A DNA stretch of 64,000 nt from Porphyra umbilicalis (lineage: Eukaryota; Rhodophyta; Bangiophyceae; Bangiales; Bangiaceae), in assembly GCA_002049455.2 (NCBI GenBank), contig KV918847.1:124001-188000 (forward strand). The letters run 5' to 3'. The notes beneath the pieces were generated by a model. It was given only the letters and a program-made list of their open reading frames with translations, did not search any database and was not told where the DNA came from. A program made the position numbers and the translations under genes. Positions 20,841 to 31,110 of the stretch are shown here, in pieces; within the stretch, counting starts at the first letter, position 1; each line of letters opens with the position of its first letter.

Positions 20841-23800
20841 ACTACCACGCCGACCGCCCCGTCCGCTCCGTCCCCCTCCGACACATGGACCGTCGACACG
20901 ACCGTCCCCGACAACACCGCCCCCAGCGACGTCTTCTTCGTCCTCCGCCGCTTCCGCGGTGGCGCCGATCGACCCTACCGCACAGAGACGTCCCCCGCCC
21001 GCCCGTACCGCGGCCCCGGCCCCGGCAACCCCTGCCGCATCTGCCGCGGCACCGACCACTTCGCCCGCACGTGCCCGTCACTCCGCACGGCCAAACCCGC
21101 CGCCCCGGCCTCCGCCCTCCTCGCCTCTCCGACGACCACCTCCGGCCTCCTTCCGCGACCGCCCACTCCCCCCCCCGCCCCCCTTGCCGACAACCCGCCC
21201 CCGCCCGACCCCGTCAACTACGACAATATTTGGCTCCTACCCGTCCAGCCCGTCTCCGCCATCTACACGGCCCCCGAGGCCGACATCTCCACCGCCATCG
21301 CCGACATCGGCACCCCCGGCGACATCGTCCGGGACTCGTGGCTCCGCCGCCACCCCCAAGTCGCCACTTCCCCACTCAAACCCGCCGCCACGCGCTACGC
21401 CCTCGGGCACGACGTCCCACCCTCCATCGGTCGCCTCTCTCTGCGCATCACCACCTCCGACACGTCCGGCCGCGCCCTTTCCTTTGACCTCCCCGACGTG
21501 GACATCCTCCGCCACGCCGCCGTCCCCCTCCTCCTCGGCCTACACTCTCACATACGCCTCAAAATGATTGTCGACGCTGCACGCAACAAGATCCTTTTCG
21601 GCCGCGCCCGCCGCCCCGTCCTATGCCACGTCCAACGCGGCCACCTGATGCTGCCCCCACCCCCAACCCCTCCCGCCACGCCCACGTTCCACACGCGCTC
21701 GGAGCTCGCCCTCGCCCACCACCAATTCGGCCACGCCAGCATTGACGCCCTCCTCCGCGCCTTCCCGCCCACAACATTCACGCCCACCGACGTTGCCACC
21801 ATCCGCGAGGTTGCCCGCTCGTGTGTGCCCTGCCAACAACACGCCCACCTGCCCCGCCGCCCCCGCCACGCCCTCCCGGCCCGCCCGCTCACCTTCAACC
21901 GCATCATCGCCCTTGACACGTTCCAGCTCCGCGCCGACTTGCCCAAGGACCTCGACACCACCTGCCTCCACACCGATTTTGGGCAGGGCCGCCTCGTCCC
22001 ATCTATGCACGGTTCCCACACAATTGCCCATCTGTACCTCACCTGGCTCTCCATCTGGGGCCGTCCCGACACCGTCATGACCGACCGCGGCACCGAGGCT
22101 GAGAGCGACGCATTCATCAACGCCCTCCATTCCATGGACGTCCACTGGCGGCCCGTTTCCACCGAGTCCCCTTGGGGCATTGGCCGCAACGAACGCCACC
22201 ACGGCCCCATCCGCGACGCCTACATTCGCATCACCGCCGAAGCGCCCGCACTCGCCCCCGACCTTGCACTAGCCATGGCCTACAAGGCACGCAACGACGC
22301 CCCTCGCGCCCACGGATCGTCGCCCACCACTGCCGTCACCGGAGAGGCCCCCCGCCTCCTCATCGGCGACAACCTCCACACTAACCCGAGCATCGCTGCC
22401 CGCCACCGCGCCATGCACACCGCCCGAGCCACCGTGGAGGCCTACACCGCCGCCGACGGCCTGCGCGGCGCCGTCTCCCACCCGAGCACCACCGTCCCTT
22501 TCGTTGAAGTCGGCCAAGCCGTCTGGTTTTACCACGACCGCCAAGGGTGGCTCCGCGGCACAGACCACTCCCTCGACGGCAAGACCGGGTACGTCCGCCA
22601 CAACGGCCGTCTCTTTTCCTCCCACGAGTCTCGCACCAAGCCTTACGTCTCTCGCCGCCCGCCGCCATCGCCCGCCTCGCACGCTCAACCCGTCTCCGCC
22701 ACCACCGCCCCTATCCGCACGCACACACCGGCCCCGCCCGCCTCCGCCCAACTCCCCGCCCACTCCCGCATCTTCCTCACCTCGCCGGCCGACCCCGCCT
22801 CCCCGTCCCACCCTCGATGGGACGCCGCCAAGGCCACCGAGCTCGCCATCTTCAACGCCATCGACTGCAAGACCTCCCTGCCCGCCTCCGGCGTCCCGCG
22901 CAACAAGCAGATCTTTCACTACCTATGGCGCGTCACCCACAAGACCAACCGCGGCAACGGCAAGCCGGCGGTGCGCGCCCGCTTCTGCGTCGCCGGCAAC
23001 CGCGAATGGCACAAGCAGTCCACCGTCGCCACTTCCCCCGTCACACCCCAGCGCGCCATCCGCGCCGTCGTCGTCGCCTCCATCATCCTCTCCTTCACCC
23101 TCCAAACCGAGAAATTCTTCCACGCCTACCTCCAGAGCGACCGCTTCGCCGAGCTTGTGTAAGTTTGGGCGCCGCCCGAGGCCGGTGAGCCGGACAACAC
23201 CGTGTGGGCCTTCCACCGCGCTATGTACGGTAAGAACGACTCTGGCCGCCACTTTAACTTTATTACCCAATCCCGCTTCCTCACCATCCCCAACATCACC
23301 CTGAGCTCCGCCTTTGACACCATCTACCTCGTGCCCCTCCACGGCGCCATCTCCACGTACGTCGACGACACGCTCAACGCCGGCGACGCCCCCTTCCTCT
23401 CGTCCGTGCACAACATCCTTAAAAACTACTCCACCCACCGCCCCGACCACGGCTCCATCCAATTCGCCGGTATCTGCGCCTGCTCCGACGACGCCGGCGT
23501 GCACTGCGACGCCGGCCCCTACGCCTTTACCATCGCCGCGCTCCCGCTGACTCCCCCGCTCTCGTCCCCGTTCGCCGACCCCAAGTCTCTCCACTTCTTG
23601 GCCGCCAAGCTCTTCTGGGTCGGCCCAGTCGCCCGCCCCGACATCCCGACCAACGCCACGCAGCTCGCTAACATGCCCAGCCCCACGGGCGCCGACGCCC
23701 GCCGCGCCAACGACACGCTCGCCACTCTCATTCGCCTGCCCATCACGCTCCACTACCCCAAGCTCGATCCTGCCACCCTCCAGGCCTCCGTATTCGCCGA

Positions 23801-24338
23801 CTACTCAGGCTCCGCCGTCTCGCCCCTCCCGAAGCGCCAAGTCGGCTTCCTGTTCGCCCTCGTCGACGCCTCCCACCGATTTTTCCTCTTGCACTCGGCC
23901 TCCCACCGTCCTCACCGCGTGTGCCGCGGCTCCTGCGCCGGGGAGCTCCTCGCCCTTGCTGATGCAGTGGCCGCCGCGCTCGACGTGCGCCTTCTCCTCC
24001 AGGAGCTCCTCTCGCGCCGCATCCCCATGGCCGCCTACACCGACTCGTCCGCGGCCTATGACCTCATCACTTCTTTCAAGGACCCCACCGACATGACCGG
24101 CAAAAACGACCTGTTTATGCTGCGCCGCGCGCTACTCGACGGCACCATCCGCGCCCTGCACGTCGTCCACGGCGCCCAAAACCCCGCCGACGCACTCTCC
24201 AAGCCGACATTCGCCCGCCCGGCCCCCAACGACGCTCTCAACGAGGCCCTCTCCTCCGGCATGTTGCGCCCACTGATCCGCGCCCACACGACCTCGGCCG
24301 ACTACCGCAACGCCCCCCGCCCACGCGCCGAGGCTTAG
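20841..24338 (+). pseudogene. Pol region of the plus-strand Copia element, one internal nonsense codon
   Basis: The frame is continuous with gag. In order it holds a zinc knuckle at 21033-21074 (CRICRGTDHFARTC, C-x2-C-x4-H-x4-C) and a retropepsin-like segment with DIG in place of the usual D-T/S-G and LLLGLH downstream. An HHCC integrase finger follows (HHQFGH near 21715, CVPC near 21820). The integrase core has Asp near 21915, DRGTE near 22083 and ESPWG near 22163. RT comes next with YVDD at 23358-23369, then a divergent RNase H ending near NPADALSKP. TAA at 23160-23162 sits where Copia RTs have a conserved Tyr before V-x-x-P-P. The RT motif A Asp appears to be Glu (TEKFFHAYL), an alignment-dependent observation. 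The element is probably immobile. Confidence 0.8.
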
Positions 24339-24560
24339 TGCCACCCGTCACGCACATCCCTCCCCCGGTTGACGAGGGGGGAGTTTGCCGCCCGATGACC
24401 GCGCCTCGCCGGCCTCGCCCGCCACCCGCATGCCTGTGCCTCGCCCGCCTCGCCTGCGCCCCCCCCCTCCCCTTTCCCACTTTCCCCACGTGCCCTCGCC
24501 GACACTACATCGACTTAGCCACGGTGACACCTCGTTCTCGGCTCGCCCACGACCGGGGAG

Positions 24561-24724
24561 TGTGGAACGACTGGCCCGCATTCCCTCCGCCTCCAATTTC
24601 CCGCTTTGTTAACTTGTTGATATTTCGCCCGAATCTCCCCGTCTGATCTCATTTACCTTAATAACCTCCACCGCCGCCGGACCACCTCCGTCCGCGGCGG
24701 GCAACCTTCTTTGCCATATTCACA
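24561..24724 (+). repeat. 3' LTR of the plus-strand Copia element
   Basis: It has the same length as the 5' copy and is followed by GCCTT, the right target-site copy. Confidence 0.9.
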
Positions 24725-26918
24725 GCCTTCAAGTGGCCAAGTAATCCTCCACGAAAGCGACACGACGCTGCGATGCTGCCACCGCGTTTGCGCCGCACTT
24801 TTCGTCGAAGCCCGGCCCACGCCCCTCGCTGTCTTCCTGGAAGTAAGTGTGCCTCTGTGGCGCTTCGAGGGAAGAGTTGGTAAGCGTGGTCGGGTCTGGT
24901 GCCTCGGTCGGTTGGCGTGGCCTCGGTCGGATGGCGTGGCCGGGGTCGGGGGGTGGGGCCTCGATTGGATGGTGTGACCGGGGTCGGTGGATGTGCGGCC
25001 GCGGTCGTCATGTGTGGCCAAAGCCGCGTTCGCTTGGTGTGCGGTTGCGGCTGCATCGTCCCCTTCGGACGCAAATCGCATCGCGGCGATTCGATGGGCA
25101 TCGCCCCATCGCGAAACCCGCCTCGCGGATGGCATCGCCAGTCACAACGCGATGGCGGATCGCTCGCCGCGATGCGTCGCAAATAATCACATCACTTTGG
25201 TTCCAGCAGTTGTGGGTCGGTGCGAATCGGGGGAGAACGGCCCTTGCTGCACTTTCCAGCGGTCCAATGAGCCTGCCGAAACGGAGAGAGCCCCTGCGGT
25301 CGCCGCCGCCGGAACGGCGCACACCCACCCCCTTGCAACCCTCCCCCGCGGCCGCCGCCGACGCCACGGCGACTGCCACAGCACATGCTCCGCAGCCGAC
25401 GTTGTGAGCGCAGACCTCGCCGCCGCCTACCGGGCAATGAAGGGGAGGCAGACGTTCCCCACGGCCGCGTCCGTGCACTTGTGCCCGGCGCTTGTCGCGG
25501 CGCGGACGCTGACGCGGCCGCGGCGGCGAGGGGGTGGCTCGTCCGCTCCTGCCGCGATGCCGCCGACTCGGCCGCCCAGCGGTCGGCGGAGGCGGGCACG
25601 ACGACGCGACGTCGGCGGCGCGGGGGGGGGGAGAAGGGGGCACTCTACACGGCCATGTACGAGGGCACGTGCCGGATCGTCCGCGGCGCAGACAGAAAAG
25701 CAACGACGGCAGCGCGGGGGAGGCTCTTATTTACCTGGTGCGTCGCCGCCGACACGGTCTCCGGGTGGTCGGCGGCGGCGCGCACGCCGACGTAGTGACT
25801 ACGGCGCGAGGGTAGATGTTTCGTGCCTGTTGCGCCGCCGTCCTTGTGGATGCCCGACGGTTGGAGGCGGTGCCGGTTGGGGGGGGGGCAGGCTACCCAC
25901 CGACACGTGGCGGTGCATGGGCGGCGGCGGTCGTCGGGAGTGCTGACGCCGACGCAGCGGCAGCAACGCGGGGGTGGCTGGTACGCGCCTGCCGCCACGC
26001 CGTACCGGACGCCCAGCATGTGGCGGCGCGCATGCCGACACGATGAGAATGGCGCCGGGGTGTGGGGCGGCGGGCACTTCACCGCCGCGTACAATCGCAC
26101 GTGCCCGTCGGTAGGCGGCGGCGAACAAGGCGGCGCCAAGACGGTTGCGCGGAGGGAGGAGGGTAAGTGGTTCCCAGCCGCCTCGCACGAGCGCACGTGC
26201 TCGGCGTCGGCGCGCACGCCTGCCCCAATGAGACAGCGCTGGGGCGGATCATCAAAGGGTGACTCTTCTGCGCCTGCCGCACCGCCAGTGAGACGAACAC
26301 GCGGCCGTCGGCGGCGAGGCGCACGCCGATGCGATGGTAGCGGCGCGGCGGGGGGGGGGGCGACCGCGCACTCCCTGCAAAAGAAGAGCGCACACGATCG
26401 CCGCTCGGCGGCGGCGCGCCCGTCGCTGCAACAGCGACGGATCGCGGGGGGCTCTCACGCGCCTGCCACTCAACCGCCGACGCGGGCGCCCCTCATTTGG
26501 CGGCGGCGCCCACGCCGACGCAACAGCGGCGTGGCGGGGATGGCTCTCCTGTATCTGCCACGTCGCTGCCAAGACGGAAGCGCGGCGGTATGCGGCGGTG
26601 CGCACGCCGACACGATGGTGGCGGCACAGGGGGGGGTGGGGCGGCGACGCACTCGTCGCTATGGAAGGGCGCACGTGCTCGCCACTCGGTGGCGGCGTGC
26701 ACGCAGATGCAACGGCGACGGCGCAGAGGTGCCTCTACCGCGCCTGATTCGCCGCCGCGCACGTGGCCGCCCGCCGGTCGGAGGTGGCGCGCATGCCGAA
26801 GCGAGAGCGGCGACGCGGGAGAGGCTCTTGAAAAAAAAGAGAAAAAAAAAGGGGAGAACGGAAAAAGCGGGAGGGAAAGCTGTGCCGTGCTAGTCCCACG
26901 TCAATACAGCATTACACC
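24725..26918. repeat. degenerate GC-rich repeat field, no gene recognised
   Basis: From about 25400 to 26830 a loosely repeating unit of very roughly 100-200 bp recurs. It can be seen as recurring GGCGCGCACGCCGACG-like cores, each followed by a GGGG(T/C)GGCT(C/G)-like segment. Frames on both strands read through it as Arg/Ala/Gly-rich sequence, which reflects composition. An A-rich stretch (26830-26858) ends the field. A 32-bp segment at 25052-25083 recurs inverted at 52377-52408 with about three mismatches. Confidence 0.45.
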
Positions 26919-28368
26919 TCATGGCCCGCCTCTTCTCAAGCGAGGCGCTGTAGCGCGCCGGCAGGGCCTTAACGCCCTTACGTGTTGACAGCTCTGCGAA
27001 GTCGACACGTGAATCACGTGGCGAACACGGGACATGGGCACCGCCGTCAGCGACCAGTCCCTGCTTTCTGACGCTGGCACCGCCCACTTAAGCCGAATGC
27101 ACTCTCTTTCTGCCAGTGGGCAGTCCTTATCGGCGTCCACCTCTTCCATGTCACATACCAGCGCAACGTCCTCCTCCTGGTAGCGGATGAGCGCACGCAC
27201 CTTCCCGTAGTGAATGCGCACGTTGGTCGAACTGTCCTCTTTGACAACGAGCGGTTCCCCGGCCACGGTGTAAGTCACCGCGTCCAGCCACGCGCCCCTG
27301 CGGAGGTAATTCATGGACGCCCGTAGCGTCTGGGGCAGCCGCGTGCCACAGTTGAGGTCTGCAAAGAACATGACCCTACCGAGAACCGGCACCTTCACGT
27401 TCAGACCGAGCCTGAGCACGGCAGCTAGCCGGCCAAGGCCTGGGCGCATCGCCAGGGCGCCGACAGGCAACAGGGGATCGCCGCGCACGGAGTGCATGCC
27501 TTCTGAGTCGAGCTTGCCACCCCGTGCCTGGGTGCGCCGTACGCGGCGAAGCTTGTCCTGCTTGTTGGTGTCGGCGTCGACATCTGCGCTCCTTGCGAGC
27601 ACCGCTTGCGAGCCTTGGGACTGCTGCGCGATTTGCGCGGTGAACGTGGAGACGGCCTTGTTGGTCCTTCCGTACAAGCGCTTGTCGGTCTTGTGACCGG
27701 CCTCGTTGCTGTTTGTGTTACCGTTGCGCAGGTTTCCGTGGAGGCGGATGGCGTCCAGGATGTGGCGCAGCAGCTTGCGAATCTTGGGAGTGTGCACCTG
27801 CCCCATCAAAGGCCGCACGAATTGGCGGATGAAGTGGACGGCAGCGTCCGAGAGGCTTTTGGCGCCTTCCATGGTCATGGGGGCGCGAACCCTGGACGTC
27901 GTCCAGCCGGCCACACGGCTGTACAATGTCGCGTACTCGGCGAACATTGCCGTGACGGCATCCTCGTACGGTGTATCTCCCAAAACGTCCTTGTACGCTT
28001 GCCAATCAAAAGAAAGGCCCTTGGGCAGCTTATCCTCGGACTCGTCACCCTTGTCAAACGTTACGGTGAGAGTGTTGTGGCCGTCGCCCTCGGGTGCCAT
28101 AGACGGCGTGGCTGGTTTGCGTCTTGCCTTTCCCTTCTTGTGCGGAGCGCGGCGCCTTGCACGCGTTCTCCGAGCAGGGCCCTTGGACACCTTTGTCGCT
28201 GCCGGCCCGTTACCGTCCGACCGCCCATTCACGTCGCTTGAGTCGCTTGACTCACTCGGATCTCCAACCGCAAACACCTTGGGGACCGCCAAGGGCACCA
28301 CGAACACGCCGAGCCTGTTTTGCTCGCCTGTGAAGGAGGCCTGAAGCTCGTTGGCCGCGACAAGATAC

Positions 28369-28540
28369 CTGGGGAACGGGCAAGGAAGGCACGCCAAACA
28401 GTCGACTCAGGGTAGTAGCAGGTGAGGCAGCCGGCAAAGCAAAGGGAGATGTCAGTACCAACAGTAGGGGCCACGAGTGTAAGGACAAGAGAAAGGGGTG
28501 TCAATCAGACCGGAAAGGAACAGAAGTGGTTGGAACGCAC
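28369..28540 (-). other. probable 172-bp spliceosomal intron in the Plavaka-like gene
   Basis: On the minus strand the donor GG|GTGCGT and the acceptor CCCCAG remove a stop-containing segment. The removal joins two protein-like frames without changing phase across a split Gly codon. Confidence 0.65.
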
Positions 28541-28764
28541 CCTGGTGCCGCGATGCTCGCCTTGCTCCGCTTTCCCATCTCCTTAATGCGGCGGTTGACC
28601 ACCCGACAGGCTGCCTTCGTTGCTAGTTCCGGGTCGTGCCCTATACAGGCGTAAGGGAAGACGCGCACCAGACGGTGAACCAGCATGCAAGTCACACCCA
28701 GATCAACCACATGAGGCACGGGTTGGCCGAGGAAGGTTCAACCACGCAGTGGCACCCAACTCAC

Positions 28765-28887
28765 CTGGGAATCGAGCGCCAGTGTCAGTCGTACTGAGCA
28801 GAAATTCAGCCCGGCCCTCTCGAGTTCTCACACCCCCAAGGCAGAAAGTGGGCGGAGCGCAACCAGTGAGGTTTTCAGCCAACTTAC
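28765..28887 (-). other. probable 123-bp spliceosomal intron in the Plavaka-like gene
   Basis: The donor CAC|GTAAGT and the acceptor TCCCAG lie on the minus strand. Removal joins GIDALH to VSW and keeps the frame, with an in-frame TGA eight codons later. Confidence 0.6.
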
Positions 28888-30415
28888 GTGAAGGGCGTCG
28901 ATGCCAAGCATCTCGTACGTTAGAGAAGGCGCGGTAGAGATGCCAGCCATCCCAGCTAATGCGGGCGTCCGGCTGTGCGCGCTGTGCTTCTTTTCCAGCA
29001 TGACGCGTCTTGATGGCTGCTCTTGTCGGAGAAGGAGGCTAGCCGCCTCAACCTGATCTTCTAGGTCCCTCCGGCCGTCCCGCTCCTCCGCGTCCAGAGC
29101 CACCGGAGCGCCCGCGCCTGCGACCGGCACTCGACACATGGAACAAGGGAGTGGCGTCTTCCCGCCCGTGAGGCACAGGATGGCATTCTATTCATGGATG
29201 TCACATATGTACAGCAACAGCCGTGGAAAGGCCAGTAGGGTGCGGCCGCCCATACTCACCTTCACCCCAATGCGCCGGGCGTTCTCCCCCACTCCACAGC
29301 TTGACCTTCTTTTCCGCCTTCATCCGTCTCAAGGCGAGCTCCAGCGCCGGCCAGAAAATGGCCACAAACTTCTCACCGCCCTCCGTCAGGTCGAACCTCA
29401 GCCACCCCTCGTCCTCGACGGCGTCGTCAATGTCGTCCCTCAGAGCGTCCTTGAACGCGTTGGCCGAGGTAAAGCTGTCGCGGTGACCGAGGTAGTGGCC
29501 GCGGTCGACCGGTTGGCCGGAACTTGTGCGGTCCTACACGTTTAAGAGATTGAACAGCTTCTCTTGGTCCACCAATGAGAAGCCCGCCCCGTTGCTGCAC
29601 TCCAGCGCAAATGTTTGCACCATACGTGTGCGGTACGAGTCAAATCGCCCCGGCCGGCACCCCTTGCGCTTTGCCAATAGCAGCGCCTTAAACTCCCAGT
29701 CGTGCATTTCCTCGTACAGCTGCCGCACCTCGGCCGACAGCGTCGCGTAGTCGTAGCCGACCGCTGTCGGCTGGGGCCCGCCCTGGCCTCGCTTGGCCTT
29801 CTTGCGGGCCGGCCCGCTGTCGCTGGCTGTCCTCACGGTCCGCGTCATATCAATGACTTGATTCATAGTGGCGACCGCGTCGTCGATGGCCGACTCCTAA
29901 ACGTCAAACTGGTTGATGGAGGGGTGCGCCGCGGCGTTCGCAGCCGCGTCTCCACCTGGCGTGCCGACAAGCCGAGGAAGGAGAGCTCCCCCGTCCTGAG
30001 CGCCGCTCGAATTTTCACCGGTTCCCACCTCAGGGACCCCGCTGGTGCCACCGTCACCGTGGAACAAGCTAGGCGGCGGTTATGGCGGCGGCGACGGCGA
30101 CGGGGGATTTGGGGCCAGCGACGGCGGCGGCTGCGGCGGCGGCGGCGGCGGGGGGGGGAACGTGTGGGGAGGAGTCGGGTCGCCAGCGCTTGACCCGCCA
30201 GCTTTGCCGGCTGTCGCTGGCGCGCGAACCGCCGAAAGCCCACCGCCGGGCTGCAACTCTATGGTCTTGTGCCTGGCAAGCCGGTGCCACGTGAGCCCCG
30301 CGCTCTTTGAGAAGCGGGCGCCACATATGAGGCAGGCGAGCTGCTTGGGAGTGAGGGGCACATCCGACATGGCAAGCCCCAACAAGGTCGAAGACGTGAC
30401 GCTCTACAGGTTGTC

Positions 30416-30420
30416 CAGCC
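30416..30420. repeat. left target-site duplication of the minus-strand Copia element
   Basis: CAGCC here is identical to 36101-36105 on the other side of the element. It lies 46 bp upstream of the start codon of the Plavaka-like gene. Confidence 0.95.
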
Positions 30421-31110
30421 TGTCGTCGAGTCCGTTTGTGTTGGTGGGGAAGGGGATGCCCGCACCACGCCGAGAGTAAAGCGTGCACACAAAGGGGGGA
30501 TCGTTCTCTTGCTCTCTGCCGCATCACCCCCGCACGCCCCCGGCTCACCTCGGGCCGCCATGTATACTCGACTCCTGGCCTCTGCCCGCTCGCCTCGCCC
30601 TCGCCCCGCGGGGCCCTCTGCTCGCGCGCACGCCCTCGTCGCCTCACTCTGCCCCCCCGCACTCACCGCACGCCGCGCGCACCGCGCGGCACGCTCACCC
30701 TCTCGGGGTGTCCCCAGCAGGTGGTGTCTCGCCCTCATCTCAGCTGCGCTGGCCCACGCGGCGGCGGCCGTGCTCCAATTTGGCCGCCACGCCGCGCGTG
30801 GCTTTAACGCCATCTGGCGCCCCGAGCTCGGCGCCAAATTCGGCCCCCGTGTCAACCGCCGGCGGTGTCCCGCCGCTCGTGACGCGGCGCCCGTTCCGCG
30901 GGGAGGCTCCCCCGCTGTCCCGCGCGGCGGCCGCGCCGTCGTCCCGTGCGTCCGCCATGCCGCCGTCCGGCGCGTCGGCCGCTCCGCCATCCGGCGCGTC
31001 GGCCACCCCGCCGTCCGGCGCGTCGGTCACACCGCCGTCTGGCCCGGCGGCCGCCACGCCGGCCGGCCCATCGGCCATCCCGCCAGCTAGCGTGGCTGGC
31101 CTGTCCAACA
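30421..31110 (-). repeat. 3' LTR of the minus-strand Copia element
   Basis: It begins TGTTGGACAGG and ends CTCGACGACA on the minus strand. A purine-rich GAGTGGAAG lies directly upstream (31111-31119 on the plus strand) as a candidate polypurine tract. The LTR contains near-repeats of about 30 bp around 30950-31050 that encode GGxxDAPD-like units in the pol frame. Confidence 0.95.

Larger units (their letters stand above)
19374..24724 (+). mobile_element. Copia-type LTR retrotransposon with 164-bp LTRs
   Basis: Two 164-bp direct repeats (19374-19537 and 24561-24724), each beginning TGTGGAACGACTGGCC and ending TATTCACA, flank gag, protease, integrase, RT and RNase H coding sequence in Copia order (integrase before RT). 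The flanks GCTTT (19369-19373) and GCCTT (24725-24729) are a 5-bp target duplication with one mismatch. A purine tract (CGGGGAG) precedes the 3' LTR. The internal frame is single but interrupted by TGA at 20838 and TAA at 23160. The short LTRs and unusual RNase H region suggest a lineage away from classical plant Copia, possibly GalEa/PyRE-like elements known from red algae; that assignment is a guess. Confidence 0.9.
26919..30370 (-). pseudogene. decayed Plavaka/CACTA-like transposase gene with introns
   Basis: The ATG at 30370 starts a C2H2 finger (CLICGARFSKSAGLTWH then RLARH), as in Plavaka-type transposases, followed by a Pro/Gly/Ser linker. One minus frame then continues to about 29290 with in-frame stops TAA 30080-30082, TAG 29897-29899 and TAG 29534-29536. 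It includes FVAIFWPALELALRR and needs a frameshift at a five-C run (29286-29290). Splice signals are good: donor AAG|GTGAGT at 29260/29259, donor CAC|GTAAGT at 28888/28887, and introns 28765-28887 and 28369-28540. These join LGIDALH to a segment holding HVVDLGVT, and AAPG to YLVAANELQ. A further TGA lies at 28738-28740. The last exon (to 26919) has the RRILDAI/NSNEAGHKTDK-type C-terminal domain and ends with a conserved-looking YGKVRALIRY region. Family assignment rests on these motifs only. Confidence 0.65.

Noticed and set aside
20242-21567. Overlapping Pro/Ser-rich and Arg/His-rich ORFs in the plus-strand Copia element
   Set aside because: They are out of frame with the conserved zinc knuckle, integrase and RT and represent shadows of the GC3-rich coding frame.
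25008-26893. Arg/Ala-rich ORFs across the 25-27 kb repeat field
   Set aside because: They are open in several frames on both strands because of composition, with no motif or consistent frame between repeat units.
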